From: Columbia Basin potato purple top phytoplasma
Lineage (GTDB): Bacteria; Bacillota_I; Bacilli_A; Acholeplasmatales; Acholeplasmataceae
DNA length: 58,243 nt
Direction: 5' to 3'
Assembly (NCBI RefSeq): GCF_028595955.1
Contig: NZ_JANHJP010000004.1
Span: 1 to 58,243 of the forward strand
The position numbers and the translations under genes are program-made. The notes under the pieces were generated by a model. The model ran no database searches and was not told the origin of the DNA. It saw only the letters and a program-made list of their open reading frames with translations. The number at the start of each line of letters is the position of its first letter. Position 1 is the first letter of the stretch. Below, piece after piece: positions 8,514-17,796 of this stretch.

Positions 8514-10316
8514 TCAAATTTTCACTTTCTCTATTTTAGATGATTCTATTATATCATCAATTTGAAAATCATTAAAATCATCTAATAAAATACCACATTC
8601 GTGTCCTTGAGAAGAACTAGAAATATTATTTTTTAAATGTTTCAAGGAAACAATTTTACCTTTAAAAATAACTTTATCATTTCTAATAACTTTTGCTATA
8701 GAATTATTAAAAACTGTTCCTTCAATAACATAACAACCTGCAATAGTGCCTATAGAACTTATAGAAAAGATTTTTTGAATTTTAGCTTTACCAGTAACTT
8801 TTTCTTCTAAAACAGGCTCTACTAATTTTTTCAATTTATCTTTTATATCATCAATCATTTTATAAAGAATATTATAAGTTGTCATATCAACGTTAAGATT
8901 TTTAGCAGCATTAACTACAGAATTGCTAACAGATGTATTAAAATTAATTAAACAAGAATTAAAAAGTTTAGCAAAATCAATATCATTAAGAGTAACTGTT
9001 CCAACTGAAAATTTCAAAATATTTACTTTAATATCTTGAACGCTTAATTTTTCTAAAGATTCAACAATAGCTTCTAAACTACCTTGAGTATCAGCTTTTA
9101 AAATAATGTTTAAATACTTATTTTCGTTATCTTTTTGAGGCGCTAAAACATTATTATACATATGACTGTTTTCTTTATCAAGAAATTTATTTTGTTCTTT
9201 CAAAAGATTTTGTTTACTTTCAATAATTTGTTTCGCTATTTTTTTATTTTCTACTACTTCAAAAAGATCTCCTGCTTGAGGTACAGAATCTAATCCTGTG
9301 ACCAAAACAGGTTGAGAAGGATAAACCTCTTTAAAACTATTCTTTAAATCATCTTCAATAGAACGAATTTTACCATAAGTATTATCGCCTACAACTATAA
9401 CATCTCCGAGTTTTAAAATCCCTTGAGAAGTAAGTAAAGTAGCTGAAGGACCTTTATTCTTGTCTAAACTAGCTTCCAAAATAACTCCTTTAGCAACCTT
9501 AGTCAAGTCAGTTTGAATATTTTTCATTTCACTAATTAGTAAAATGACTTTTAATAATCGATCTATTCCTTCTTTTTTTAAAGCTGAAATTTCAACATAT
9601 GATGTTGTGCCACCCCATTCTTCAGGAATCAAACCTAAATTAGATAAATCAGTCATAATACTTTCTTTTTTATTATGATTTTTGTCTACTTTATTAATAA
9701 CAACAATAATTTCGACTTTAGCTTTTTGAGCATGTTTAACAGATTCAATAGTTTGTGGTTTAACTCCGTCATCAGCAGCAACTATTAAAAGACAAATATC
9801 AGTTACTTTAGCTCCACGAGAACGCATTTGAAAAAAAGCTTCATGGCCAGGACTATCTATAAAAGTAATTTTTTGATTATCATAATTTATTTCATAAGCG
9901 CCAATATGTTGTGTGATACCACCAAATTCTTTATCCACTAAACGAGTTTTTCGGATAGTATCCAATAAAGTAGTTTTACCATGATCTACATGACCCATAA
10001 TAGTTACAATAGGTACTCTGCGAGTTAAATTAGGATTTTCTACTTTCTTGTTTGAATCTATTTTAGAAGAATCTTTAGAAGAATCAAAAATAATTTCAAT
10101 ATTTAAAGCTAATCCTAACATTTCTATTTCTTCTTTAGTTAAAACTTGATTTATATTTGTTTTAATGCCTAATTCTATAAATTTTTTAATTAAAAAAATA
10201 TTAGAAACTTGTAAAATATTAGCTAAATCTTGAACATTATGTTTAGGATTAAATAAATAACTTTTAACTTTAATCTCTTCAGTATGAAAATTATTATTGT
10301 CTTGTTTTTTATTCAT
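8514..10316 (-). CDS. infB: Translation initiation factor IF-2
   Basis: IF-2 is the GTPase that brings initiator tRNA to the 30S subunit. At 600 aa it is a short form: a single IF2_N-like segment (DLANILQVSNIFLIKKFIE) precedes the GTPase domain. G motifs are clear: GHVDHGKTTLLD (G1), a GGITQHIGAYE switch, DSPGHEAF (G3), NKVDK (G4). The C-terminal region includes the fMet-tRNA-binding part. The frame ends in TGA, which supports the standard meaning of that codon here. Downstream rbfA follows at once; nusA lies about 110 bp upstream. The ylxR and ylxQ genes often found between nusA and infB are absent. Confidence 0.97.
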   Translation of the reverse strand: MNKKQDNNNFHTEEIKVKSYLFNPKHNVQDLANILQVSNIFLIKKFIELGIKTNINQVLTKEEIEMLGLALNIEIIFDSSKDSSKIDSNKKVENPNLTRRVPIVTIMGHVDHGKTTLLDTIRKTRLVDKEFGGITQHIGAYEINYDNQKITFIDSPGHEAFFQMRSRGAKVTDICLLIVAADDGVKPQTIESVKHAQKAKVEIIVVINKVDKNHNKKESIMTDLSNLGLIPEEWGGTTSYVEISALKKEGIDRLLKVILLISEMKNIQTDLTKVAKGVILEASLDKNKGPSATLLTSQGILKLGDVIVVGDNTYGKIRSIEDDLKNSFKEVYPSQPVLVTGLDSVPQAGDLFEVVENKKIAKQIIESKQNLLKEQNKFLDKENSHMYNNVLAPQKDNENKYLNIILKADTQGSLEAIVESLEKLSVQDIKVNILKFSVGTVTLNDIDFAKLFNSCLINFNTSVSNSVVNAAKNLNVDMTTYNILYKMIDDIKDKLKKLVEPVLEEKVTGKAKIQKIFSISSIGTIAGCYVIEGTVFNNSIAKVIRNDKVIFKGKIVSLKHLKNNISSSSQGHECGILLDDFNDFQIDDIIESSKIEKVKI

Positions 10317-10430
10317 ATTTTAGAATTTCCTCTCCTTCTTGGGTTTTTTTATCTCATAGATATATAATTGAATATAATTATTTCGAAAAATATTTCAAAA
10401 ATGCAAAATATAATAAAAATATATTAAAAA

Positions 10431-11498
10431 TTAAGTAGTTTTAATAGAAATATTCCATTTAATAACTTGAGCTGCTAATCGAACATTATTCCCAGATTTA
10501 CCAATAGCTAAAGAAATTTGATCTTCATTAACTAAAACAGAAGCGTTTTTGTTCTCTAAATCTAGAATATCAACTTGACTAATTTTAGCTGGTTGTAAAG
10601 CATTCGCAATAAGTTCTTTTGGTTCGTCGCTCCATAAAAATAAATCTATTTTTTCACCTTTTAAAACATTAATAATATTTTTTATCCTGGAACTCTTTGA
10701 ACCAATACAAGAACCTATAGCATCTATATTAGAATTATGAGAAAATAAGCCTACTTTTACTCTAGTTGAAGGAATACGAGAAATACCCATAATTTCAATA
10801 ATACCTTCTTGAACTTCGGGAATAAATTCTTTAAAAATTTCAAGAACAAATTCAACGCAAGTACGACTAACTAAAATTTTAGGCATTTTAGTAGTTTGTT
10901 TAACTTCAACAACATAAACTTGAATTCTTTCGCCTGCTACGAAATCATCATTATCTAATTTATCTTTATTTAATAAAACAGTCTGAACTTCTTTTTCTAA
11001 TTCTAAAACATAAAGATTTTTTTTAATAGAAACTACTTTGGCAACAATTAATTTTTTTTCATATTTTTTAAAAATATTATAAATATTTTCTTTTTTATGT
11101 CTAATTATTTCTTCATTAAATTTATTTTTAAAATCTTTGCTAGCATAAAAATTAAACTCTTTAGGGTCAACTTTAATTTTAATAATCTCGCCTATTTGTG
11201 GATTATTTTTTAATTTTTGCGCTTCCTCTAAATTAACACAAGTCATCTTTTTAATATTAATATTTTCATCAATATTTTCTTCGTTAGCTACTGAATCTGG
11301 TCCTACTACTAAATATTCTTTATACAAAGATAATTCTTCGTAGTTTTTATTAAAAATTAATTGACAACTTTTAATTTGATAATTTTTTTTACAACCAGAA
11401 ATTAAACTTTTTTCAAAAGCTTCCAAAATTTGTTCTCTAGTCAATTCATGTTCTATAGCTAACTGATCAATATGATTTAAAAAATCTTTAGTTTTCAT
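10431..11498 (-). CDS. nusA: Transcription elongation/termination factor NusA
   Basis: NusA binds RNA polymerase and modulates pausing, termination and antitermination. The frame is open from 11555, but I prefer the ATG at 11498 (MKTKDFLNHIDQLAIEHEL), because that is where similarity to the NusA N-terminal domain begins (LTREQILEAFEKSLI). An S1-like segment and two KH domains follow, including GSCIGSKSSRIKNI and ISLAIGKSGNNVRLAAQ. Length about 355 aa, without the acidic C-terminal repeats of proteobacterial NusA. It heads the nusA-infB-rbfA cluster; rimP is not next to it. Confidence 0.95.
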   Translation of the reverse strand: MKTKDFLNHIDQLAIEHELTREQILEAFEKSLISGCKKNYQIKSCQLIFNKNYEELSLYKEYLVVGPDSVANEENIDENINIKKMTCVNLEEAQKLKNNPQIGEIIKIKVDPKEFNFYASKDFKNKFNEEIIRHKKENIYNIFKKYEKKLIVAKVVSIKKNLYVLELEKEVQTVLLNKDKLDNDDFVAGERIQVYVVEVKQTTKMPKILVSRTCVEFVLEIFKEFIPEVQEGIIEIMGISRIPSTRVKVGLFSHNSNIDAIGSCIGSKSSRIKNIINVLKGEKIDLFLWSDEPKELIANALQPAKISQVDILDLENKNASVLVNEDQISLAIGKSGNNVRLAAQVIKWNISIKTT

Positions 11499-11715
11499 AT
11501 AATTTAATTTTATTTTCCTTAAATAATTTAAAATTGAGTTTTTAACGAATTTCAATTTTAAAACTAAAATAAAAGTGCATATGTTATTTTATCATTTTTT
11601 AATATTTTTATTTTGATAAAACAATAAATAATAATATAACAAAAAATATTAGTCCTCTTATGGTGTTTCAATTCTATATTAAAAAAATATTATAAATGAA
11701 GTTTGCATTTGAAAT

Positions 11716-11744
11716 TTGTATTTATTTATTTATTTATTTATAAT
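11716..11744 (+). promoter_or_regulatory. Putative malic-enzyme promoter with TTTA-repeat spacer
   Basis: A -35-like TTGTAT (11716-11721) and a perfect TATAAT (11739-11744) are separated by exactly 17 bp. The spacer lies within five TTTA units (11721-11740). The start codon is about 140 nt downstream of the expected start site. In such AT-rich DNA the match could be chance, but the spacing is ideal. Confidence 0.45.
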
Positions 11745-11890
11745 AATAATGTTGAGTTAATTTATGTTGTTTTTTAAAAAAAGAAAATAAAATATAATTT
11801 CTTTTTTTAAATAATCAAAAAATAATTTTATAGATTAATTTAATTTTTATATATTAAAAATTATTATTAGTAGGGGTTTTTTAAACGAAA

Positions 11891-13081
11891 ATGTCTTTCA
11901 ATATAAAAGAAGAAGCTTTAAAAGTTCATGAACAAAAAAAAGGTAAATTAGAAATAAATACTAAATTACCAATTAATAATTTAAAAGATTTAACTTTAGT
12001 TTATACTCCTGGAGTTGCTGAACCTTGTCTTAAAATTGCTCAAAATGAACAAAATGCATATAAGTATACAACAAAAGGAAATAATGTTGCTGTTATTACC
12101 AATGGATCAGCTGTTTTAGGTTTAGGAAATATAGGAGCATTAGCTTCAATTCCAGTAATGGAAGGTAAATCTGCTTTATTTAAAACATTCGCTAATATAG
12201 ATTCTTTTCCTATATGCATTGATTCTCAAGATCCAGATGAAATAATTAATATCATTTCTAAAATACCTGCAATGTTTGGTGGAATTAATTTAGAAGATAT
12301 TAAAGCACCAGAATGTTTTTATATTGAAAAAAAATTAAAAGAAAAATTAGATATTCCTGTTTTTCATGATGATCAACACGGGACAGCTATTGTTGTTAGT
12401 GCAGGGATTTTAAATGCTTTAAAAGTAGTTAAAAAAAATATTCAAAATGTAGAAATAGTTATTAATGGAGCAGGTTCTGCTGGTATAGCTATTGCTAAAA
12501 TGCTTCTTTTAATGAAACCTAAAAATATAATTTTAATAGATAAAAATGGTGTTATTCAAAAAGATTGTACTTGGTTAAACGAAGCACAAAAAGAAATGGC
12601 TTTATTAACTAATAAAAACAATGAATCTGGTTCTTTAAAAGAAATTATTAAAAATAAAGATATTTTCATTGGGGTGTCCAAACCTAAACTTTTAACTTCA
12701 GAAATGGTTTCTACTATGAATCATAATTCTATTGTATTCGCTTTAGCTAATCCTGTTCCTGAAATTATGTATGATGAAGCTAAAAAAGGAAATGCTAAAG
12801 TAGTTGCTACAGGACGTTCAGATTTCCCAAATCAAATTAATAATCTTTTAGTGTTTCCAGGTGTTTTCCGAGGTGCTTTAGATGTTCAAGCGACTCAAAT
12901 TACAGAGGAAATGAAAATAGCTGCTGTTTATGCTTTAACTTCTATTATTCCAGAAAATGAATTAAATGAAAATAATATAATTCCTTCTATTTTTAACAAA
13001 AAAGTAACAGAAATAGTAGCTAAAGCTGTCGCTAAAGTAGCTGTAGAAACTAAAATGACTAGACAATCTAAAAATTCTTAA
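11891..13081 (+). CDS. NAD(P)-dependent malic enzyme
   Basis: Oxidative decarboxylation of malate to pyruvate, a main carbon and energy route proposed for phytoplasmas, which live in malate-rich phloem. The 396-aa length fits the short bacterial type. Motifs include VYTPGVAEPCLKI with the catalytic tyrosine, the lysine segment VMEGKSALFK, the metal-binding HDDQHGTAIV, the Rossmann INGAGSAGIAI, and ANPVPEI. It is a single plus-strand gene, divergent from nusA, preceded by a putative promoter at 11716-11744 and followed by two strong hairpins. Confidence 0.96.
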   Translation: MSFNIKEEALKVHEQKKGKLEINTKLPINNLKDLTLVYTPGVAEPCLKIAQNEQNAYKYTTKGNNVAVITNGSAVLGLGNIGALASIPVMEGKSALFKTFANIDSFPICIDSQDPDEIINIISKIPAMFGGINLEDIKAPECFYIEKKLKEKLDIPVFHDDQHGTAIVVSAGILNALKVVKKNIQNVEIVINGAGSAGIAIAKMLLLMKPKNIILIDKNGVIQKDCTWLNEAQKEMALLTNKNNESGSLKEIIKNKDIFIGVSKPKLLTSEMVSTMNHNSIVFALANPVPEIMYDEAKKGNAKVVATGRSDFPNQINNLLVFPGVFRGALDVQATQITEEMKIAAVYALTSIIPENELNENNIIPSIFNKKVTEIVAKAVAKVAVETKMTRQSKNS

Positions 13082-13188
13082 TTAAAATTAAAAAAATAAT
13101 TATAAACAATATAAATATAATATATTTCTTTATAAAAAATTATAGATTATTTTAAAAATTTGTAAATAATTCCATCTTTAATGATAAT

Positions 13189-13215
13189 AAAAACTAGTTT
13201 AAAAAACTAGTTTTT
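13189..13215. terminator. Bidirectional terminator after the malic-enzyme gene
   Basis: Arms AAAAACTAGTTT (13189-13200) and AAACTAGTTTTT (13204-13215) form a perfect 12-bp stem with a 3-nt loop, ending in T runs on both strands. Confidence 0.8.
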
Positions 13216-13240
13216 ATTAAAAAAATGAAATATATAAATA

Positions 13241-13316
13241 AATATTTTTACAAAAAAATAAAAGAAATTGAAAAAAAAGATACATTCAATTTCTTTTATT
13301 TTTTTGTAAAAATATT
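13241..13316. terminator. 31-bp perfect inverted repeat between convergent genes
   Basis: The arms 13241-13271 and 13286-13316 are perfect reverse complements over 31 bp with a 14-nt loop. It sits between the ends of the convergent malic-enzyme and candidate-effector genes. It could terminate both, but it is much longer than an ordinary intrinsic terminator. Confidence 0.7.
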
Positions 13317-13357
13317 TTAATATTAATAACCAAATTAACAAAATTTATATTTTTATT

Positions 13358-14473
13358 TTATACGATATTATAAGCTTCTTTAAGTTGATATTCAATATAT
13401 TTTAAATCTAATTCTGGATTTTTTTTAAATTTATTTAAATGTTTAAATTTATTGCTTAATTTTCCGAAGAAAACAACAAAACGTTCCCCTCTTTTTTGAT
13501 ATTCTTTTTGTAATTTTTTTATTTCAACATCATAATAATTTAACTCGCTTTTAGCTTTTTCTACTTTAAATTTAGCATTACCAACAGATTGAATAATTTC
13601 TTGTCTTTTAACATATAATTTTTCTAATTCATTTTGATACTTTATATATTCATCATTTCTAACAAATTTATTTTTAACAAAAGATTCCCATTTTAAGTTT
13701 TCTTTAATATTCATTTCTTTCTCGGACTCAATATCTTTTATTAAAATATAATTTAATTCTTTTATCGATTGTTCTAAATTATTTTCATGAAATATTTGTT
13801 CTAATTGCAACTTATTTATTTCTTTTTTATAATTATCTAAAATTTGTTCAAATTGTAAAGCATTTCTATTATCTCGTTGATATCCACGTCTAAGTATATT
13901 TTCTCTTAAAATAATATATTTCGAAGGTATCATTCCATCATCATCTTCTTTATCACTTAAAATATAATTAATTTTTGCTTGAAACTCTTCTTCAGAAATA
14001 TTTTGTTTAAATAAATTTTTTATAAGTTCATTTATTTTATTTTTCATTTGATTAAATTCAAGGGTAATAATATTTATTTGTTCTATTAAATTTGTTTTTT
14101 TATTATTAATTTTTTGTTCTTCAATTTGAATTTTCAACATTTTTAAACGAATTTTAAAATGTTTAAAAAAAGAACTATTAATTAAATTACTAGCTTGTTC
14201 TTTAACTTCAGTAATAGTTCCTTCTTGAGACATTAAAAAAATTAATTTTTCTTCTAATTGAAAAATATCTTTTTCCATTAATAAAATTTCATTATTATGT
14301 TCTTCATTTAAAGAAAAATTTTTTTCAATTGTGGATTGAGAATTATTTTTAGATCCTTCTTCGTCATTATTAGCGGAAATAAAAAACATATTAAACAAAA
14401 AAAACAAAATAACAAATATTAAGATACACATTTTAAAAACAATTATTTTATTTTTTAAAAATTTCTTTTTCAT
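13358..14473 (-). CDS. Secreted coiled-coil protein, candidate SVM-type effector
   Basis: A 371-aa protein of unknown function. Residues 1-34 form a lysine-rich start, a strong hydrophobic stretch (11-33) and a probable signal peptidase site after A34 (FISA then NNDEE). This is the layout of the phytoplasma sequence-variable-mosaic (SVM) leader found on known effectors. The mature part is highly charged and almost entirely predicted helix or coiled coil, with no second membrane segment, so it would be released by the Sec pathway. It has its own flanking gaps (258 bp upstream) and a strong hairpin downstream. Being an effector is inference; export is well supported. Confidence 0.6.
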   Translation of the reverse strand: MKKKFLKNKIIVFKMCILIFVILFFLFNMFFISANNDEEGSKNNSQSTIEKNFSLNEEHNNEILLMEKDIFQLEEKLIFLMSQEGTITEVKEQASNLINSSFFKHFKIRLKMLKIQIEEQKINNKKTNLIEQINIITLEFNQMKNKINELIKNLFKQNISEEEFQAKINYILSDKEDDDGMIPSKYIILRENILRRGYQRDNRNALQFEQILDNYKKEINKLQLEQIFHENNLEQSIKELNYILIKDIESEKEMNIKENLKWESFVKNKFVRNDEYIKYQNELEKLYVKRQEIIQSVGNAKFKVEKAKSELNYYDVEIKKLQKEYQKRGERFVVFFGKLSNKFKHLNKFKKNPELDLKYIEYQLKEAYNIV

Positions 14474-14731
14474 TATAAAATATCTATCATCTTTTCTAAA
14501 GGTAATTTATAAATGCATACCCATTATTATTATATAATAAGTTTTATTTATTTAAATTTTCCTCAAAAGATTTTTTTATATTCAAAATAAATATTACATC
14601 AAATTTATAAATATTTTAATTTATATAAAAAAATATCTTATAAAAATAAATTTAATAAATATCGCAAAAATAAAAATTAATTTAAAAAATAATAAAATAA
14701 AAATAAAAATTACTAATTCAAAAAATTAATT

Positions 14732-15748
14732 TTAAGAACTAATATCTATACCCATTTTTTGTCTAACTTCTTTTATTTTATTATCGGCTATTATTTTAAC
14801 CTTTTGAGTTACTCTTTTTAAAATTTGTTCTAGATCAATATTTTTTTCTAAATCATAGTATTTCTTTTGAACAATTCTAATTTCTTCTACCAATAATGAA
14901 GCAATTTTTTCTTTAAATTCTTTATAAGAAAAATTTTTAAAATATTCAACAGTATCATTTAAATCACAATTCTTTAAAGAAGTATAAATATTTAAAAGAT
15001 TGCTTAAACCAGGTTTTTTATTCAAATCATATTTAATATTATTATCAGAATCAGTAACCGATTTTAAAATTTTTTGTCTTATATTATTTAAATCTTCTAA
15101 AAGAAAAATACAACCTTTGTTATCAGAATTATTTTTGAAAGAACTTTTGCTCATTTTTTTATTAGGTTTTGTTAAAGATTTAATCATAGAACCTAATTGT
15201 AAAAATTGAGGGACAACAAAAGTATTGCCATATAAATTATTAAAGCGAGTGGCTAAAACACGAGTCAATTCTAAATGTTGTTTTTGATCTTGATTCACAA
15301 GAACAACATCAGCATCATAAAGCAAAATATCAGAAGACATTAAAAGAGGATAAGTTAAAAGAGATGTTCTCAATTTTTTTAAAGAATTTTTCTTTTCTTT
15401 AAATTGAATCATCCGATTCAACTCTCCCAAATAAGAATTAGATTCCATTATATAATTTAAATAAGTATGTTGTGGAATTTCTGATTGAATAAATAAATTA
15501 ATTTTACTTAAATCTAACCCTGATGCTAAACAAAGATATATTGTTTGACGTATTGTTTTTTTTAATATGTTCGGTTCTTGAAAATCAGTTAAGGCATGTA
15601 AATCAGCAATAAAAAAATAAAAATCATATTCATTTTGATATTTATTTTGGAAAAAAATTAAAGGTTTAATTATTCCTAAATAATTACCTAAAGTTAACTC
15701 TCCTGTTGGTTTAATTCCTGTAATTAATCTTTTTTTTTTAGAAATCAT
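14732..15748 (-). CDS. trpS: Tryptophanyl-tRNA synthetase
   Basis: Class I aminoacyl-tRNA synthetase charging tRNA-Trp. The HIGH-equivalent TGELTLGNYLG is near the N-terminus and the KMSKS loop is intact (NKKMSKSS). Length about 338 aa is normal. The frame is open from a TTG at 15769, but the ATG at 15748 (MISKKKRLITGIKPTG) is the usual family start and is preferred. It follows the membrane-protein gene at 15766-16593, to which it is nearly or actually overlapping, so both are probably co-transcribed. Confidence 0.96.
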   Translation of the reverse strand: MISKKKRLITGIKPTGELTLGNYLGIIKPLIFFQNKYQNEYDFYFFIADLHALTDFQEPNILKKTIRQTIYLCLASGLDLSKINLFIQSEIPQHTYLNYIMESNSYLGELNRMIQFKEKKNSLKKLRTSLLTYPLLMSSDILLYDADVVLVNQDQKQHLELTRVLATRFNNLYGNTFVVPQFLQLGSMIKSLTKPNKKMSKSSFKNNSDNKGCIFLLEDLNNIRQKILKSVTDSDNNIKYDLNKKPGLSNLLNIYTSLKNCDLNDTVEYFKNFSYKEFKEKIASLLVEEIRIVQKKYYDLEKNIDLEQILKRVTQKVKIIADNKIKEVRQKMGIDISS

Positions 15749-15765
15749 ATTTCTTTTTGAATATA

Positions 15766-16593
15766 TCAACCTTTTTTTATAATTTTTTTATTTAATTTCG
15801 TTTTTAAATAAAAAATAAAAAGAAAAAAAATAGCAAAAAATAAAGTCAAAACAACTATTCTCAAAAAAACTATTATATGAGAGTAAACATGAGAATCAAA
15901 TGATTTTTCACACAAAACATTACCATGAACGGGACATTGAATATTAGGATAAGGAAGCCAACAAGATTTTATATTTTTTTCGCATTTCAAAATAGCTTGT
16001 TTAGAAAACAAAGAAATTAAAAAAAAGATAAATAAATAAATCAATGGGTGTACAAAAGTATAAATTTTTTCTTTCAACTTATCTAAGTTAAAAGGAAGAA
16101 AAAAGAAAAAAAAGACAAAATAAAATAAAGGAATAAATATATGTTGCAAACTACTAATAAAATTTTTATCAAAAAACCAATAACAATTTTTTTCACGTTT
16201 TGTCATAAATTTAACCAAAATATTTAATTGTTTTGTTTCCTGATTAGATCCTATGCGCCAAAAAGGATGTAAAAATAAATTAAAAACAAAAAAAGTTAAT
16301 AAAGAGTTAACTGCAACAACAAAAATAAAAATAGAATATTTTTTTTTATTTTTTATTTTTAAAAAAAAGGACAATAAAATCAATAAAATAGAAAAAATTG
16401 TTTGAATAGTGAAATAATACAAAAACCTTCCAACAAAATAATTTTCTTCATTTACATATTTGATTATATCAATTACAAATGTATAAAAAGTTAATAAGAA
16501 TAAAAATAAAAAATAAATTTTTGCTTTGAAATTAAATGTTGTAAACAAAGAATATATTTTTTTTCTTTTTTTTATTAATTTTTTTTTAATCAT
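15766..16593 (-). CDS. Conserved-type multi-pass membrane protein, possibly Pr6Pr-like
   Basis: A 275-aa protein with six likely membrane helices (about 25-44, 57-78, 86-108, 150-168, 180-197, 238-264). The pattern FLYYFTIQTIFSILL before helix 2 and a histidine before the fourth helix resemble Pr6Pr-type membrane proteins, but this is a weak match. The loop between helices 5 and 6 holds four cysteines (C204, C211, C220, C228), which could form disulfides outside or bind a metal. It lies between dnaN and trpS on the same strand with short gaps. Function unknown. Confidence 0.75.
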   Translation of the reverse strand: MIKKKLIKKRKKIYSLFTTFNFKAKIYFLFLFLLTFYTFVIDIIKYVNEENYFVGRFLYYFTIQTIFSILLILLSFFLKIKNKKKYSIFIFVVAVNSLLTFFVFNLFLHPFWRIGSNQETKQLNILVKFMTKREKNCYWFFDKNFISSLQHIFIPLFYFVFFFFFLPFNLDKLKEKIYTFVHPLIYLFIFFLISLFSKQAILKCEKNIKSCWLPYPNIQCPVHGNVLCEKSFDSHVYSHIIVFLRIVVLTLFFAIFFLFIFYLKTKLNKKIIKKG

Positions 16594-16618
16594 AACAAAA
16601 AATTCCTATAATCATTAA

Positions 16619-17755
16619 TTATTTAAAATAAAAAGGAAAAATCAGATATAAAATTGTCTCATCTTCTTCACACATAATAAGGAAAGGTTTGGATGGATTT
16701 TCGAAAAAAAATGTTATTGTTTCGCTAGAAAAAATTTTTAAAATTTCCTCTAAATATTTAACATTAAAAAAAGTTCTTATTTCATCAACAAAAGAAAATT
16801 CTAAAATTTCAAATTCTTCCAAAGCATTACCTATTTCTTCGCTATCTGAAGAAATTTCTAATTTATTATTCGAGGAAATTTTAAATTCTACAACATTATC
16901 AATAAAATTTTTTTCTTTAGGCAAAAATAAAGAAACTCTATCTAGAACTTTAATCAAATTATTTCTATTTAATTTAAAAAAATGAACTAAATTTTCTTTT
17001 TTAATTGAAGGAAATCGAGGATAATTACCTTCTAAAAGAGATGATTGAAAAAATAAAGAATTTGTTTGTAAAAAAAATTTTTGTTTTGTAATAGATATTT
17101 GAACAATATCATCTTTTTTTTGTTCTAATAATTTAATTAATTCTTCTAAACTTTTACCAGGAATAATAATATTAAAATCATGATAATCTATATTCAATTC
17201 TAATTTTTTTTGAGCTAAACGAAAAGAATCAGTAGCTATAACAGTTAAAAAAGGAGATTCATAAATTAAATTAACACCTGTTAAAACATTTTTTTGTTTA
17301 TCCTTAGAAGAAATAATACTTGTCTCCTTAATTATTTTCTTAAATAATTCTGTTTTTATTTGAAAAAAATTTTGATAATCAAAATCAAAATTAATCAAAG
17401 GATAGCTATTTAAATCCATTATTTTTAATTTATACTGAGAAGTGTCAGTCTTAAGAATTAAAAATTTATCCTCTACAGAAATTATTTTAATAAAAGAATA
17501 ATCTATTTTTTTAATAATATCAACAAAATTTTTGCCTAATACAACTAAAACACCTTCTTCTTGAACTTTCAAACTTTCATCTTCTATTTTTATTTTGACA
17601 ACAATATGATCATTATTTACTTCTAAAAACAAAACATTTTGTTTCAAATCCATTTTGATACAATAATACATAGGGAAAAAAGTTTTTTGAGGTAATATTT
17701 TTTGAATCTGAAGCAAGTAATGTAAAAAAACTTCTTTTTTAATTTCGAAATTCAT
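16619..17755 (-). CDS. dnaN: DNA polymerase III beta subunit (sliding clamp)
   Basis: The ring-shaped processivity clamp of the replicase. The 378-aa length fits three clamp domains. Recognisable pieces are the N-terminal FEIKKEVFLHYLLQIQKILP, the central LTGVNLIYESPFLTVIATDSFRLAQKK (shown here only as a landmark: TGVNL and TDSFRLA) and the C-terminal end in which the usual M-P-M-R-L is replaced by LYLIFPFYFK. It follows dnaA at 41 bp on the same strand, the standard dnaA-dnaN pair. Confidence 0.95.
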   Translation of the reverse strand: MNFEIKKEVFLHYLLQIQKILPQKTFFPMYYCIKMDLKQNVLFLEVNNDHIVVKIKIEDESLKVQEEGVLVVLGKNFVDIIKKIDYSFIKIISVEDKFLILKTDTSQYKLKIMDLNSYPLINFDFDYQNFFQIKTELFKKIIKETSIISSKDKQKNVLTGVNLIYESPFLTVIATDSFRLAQKKLELNIDYHDFNIIIPGKSLEELIKLLEQKKDDIVQISITKQKFFLQTNSLFFQSSLLEGNYPRFPSIKKENLVHFFKLNRNNLIKVLDRVSLFLPKEKNFIDNVVEFKISSNNKLEISSDSEEIGNALEEFEILEFSFVDEIRTFFNVKYLEEILKIFSSETITFFFENPSKPFLIMCEEDETILYLIFPFYFK

Positions 17756-17796
17756 ATTTTAATTTCTTATTTTCCTTAAAATAATTTCAAAAATTT

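Noticed and set aside
13358-14473. SMC-like chromosome protein
   Set aside because: Coiled coil alone suggested it, but there is a signal peptide and no ATP-binding site.
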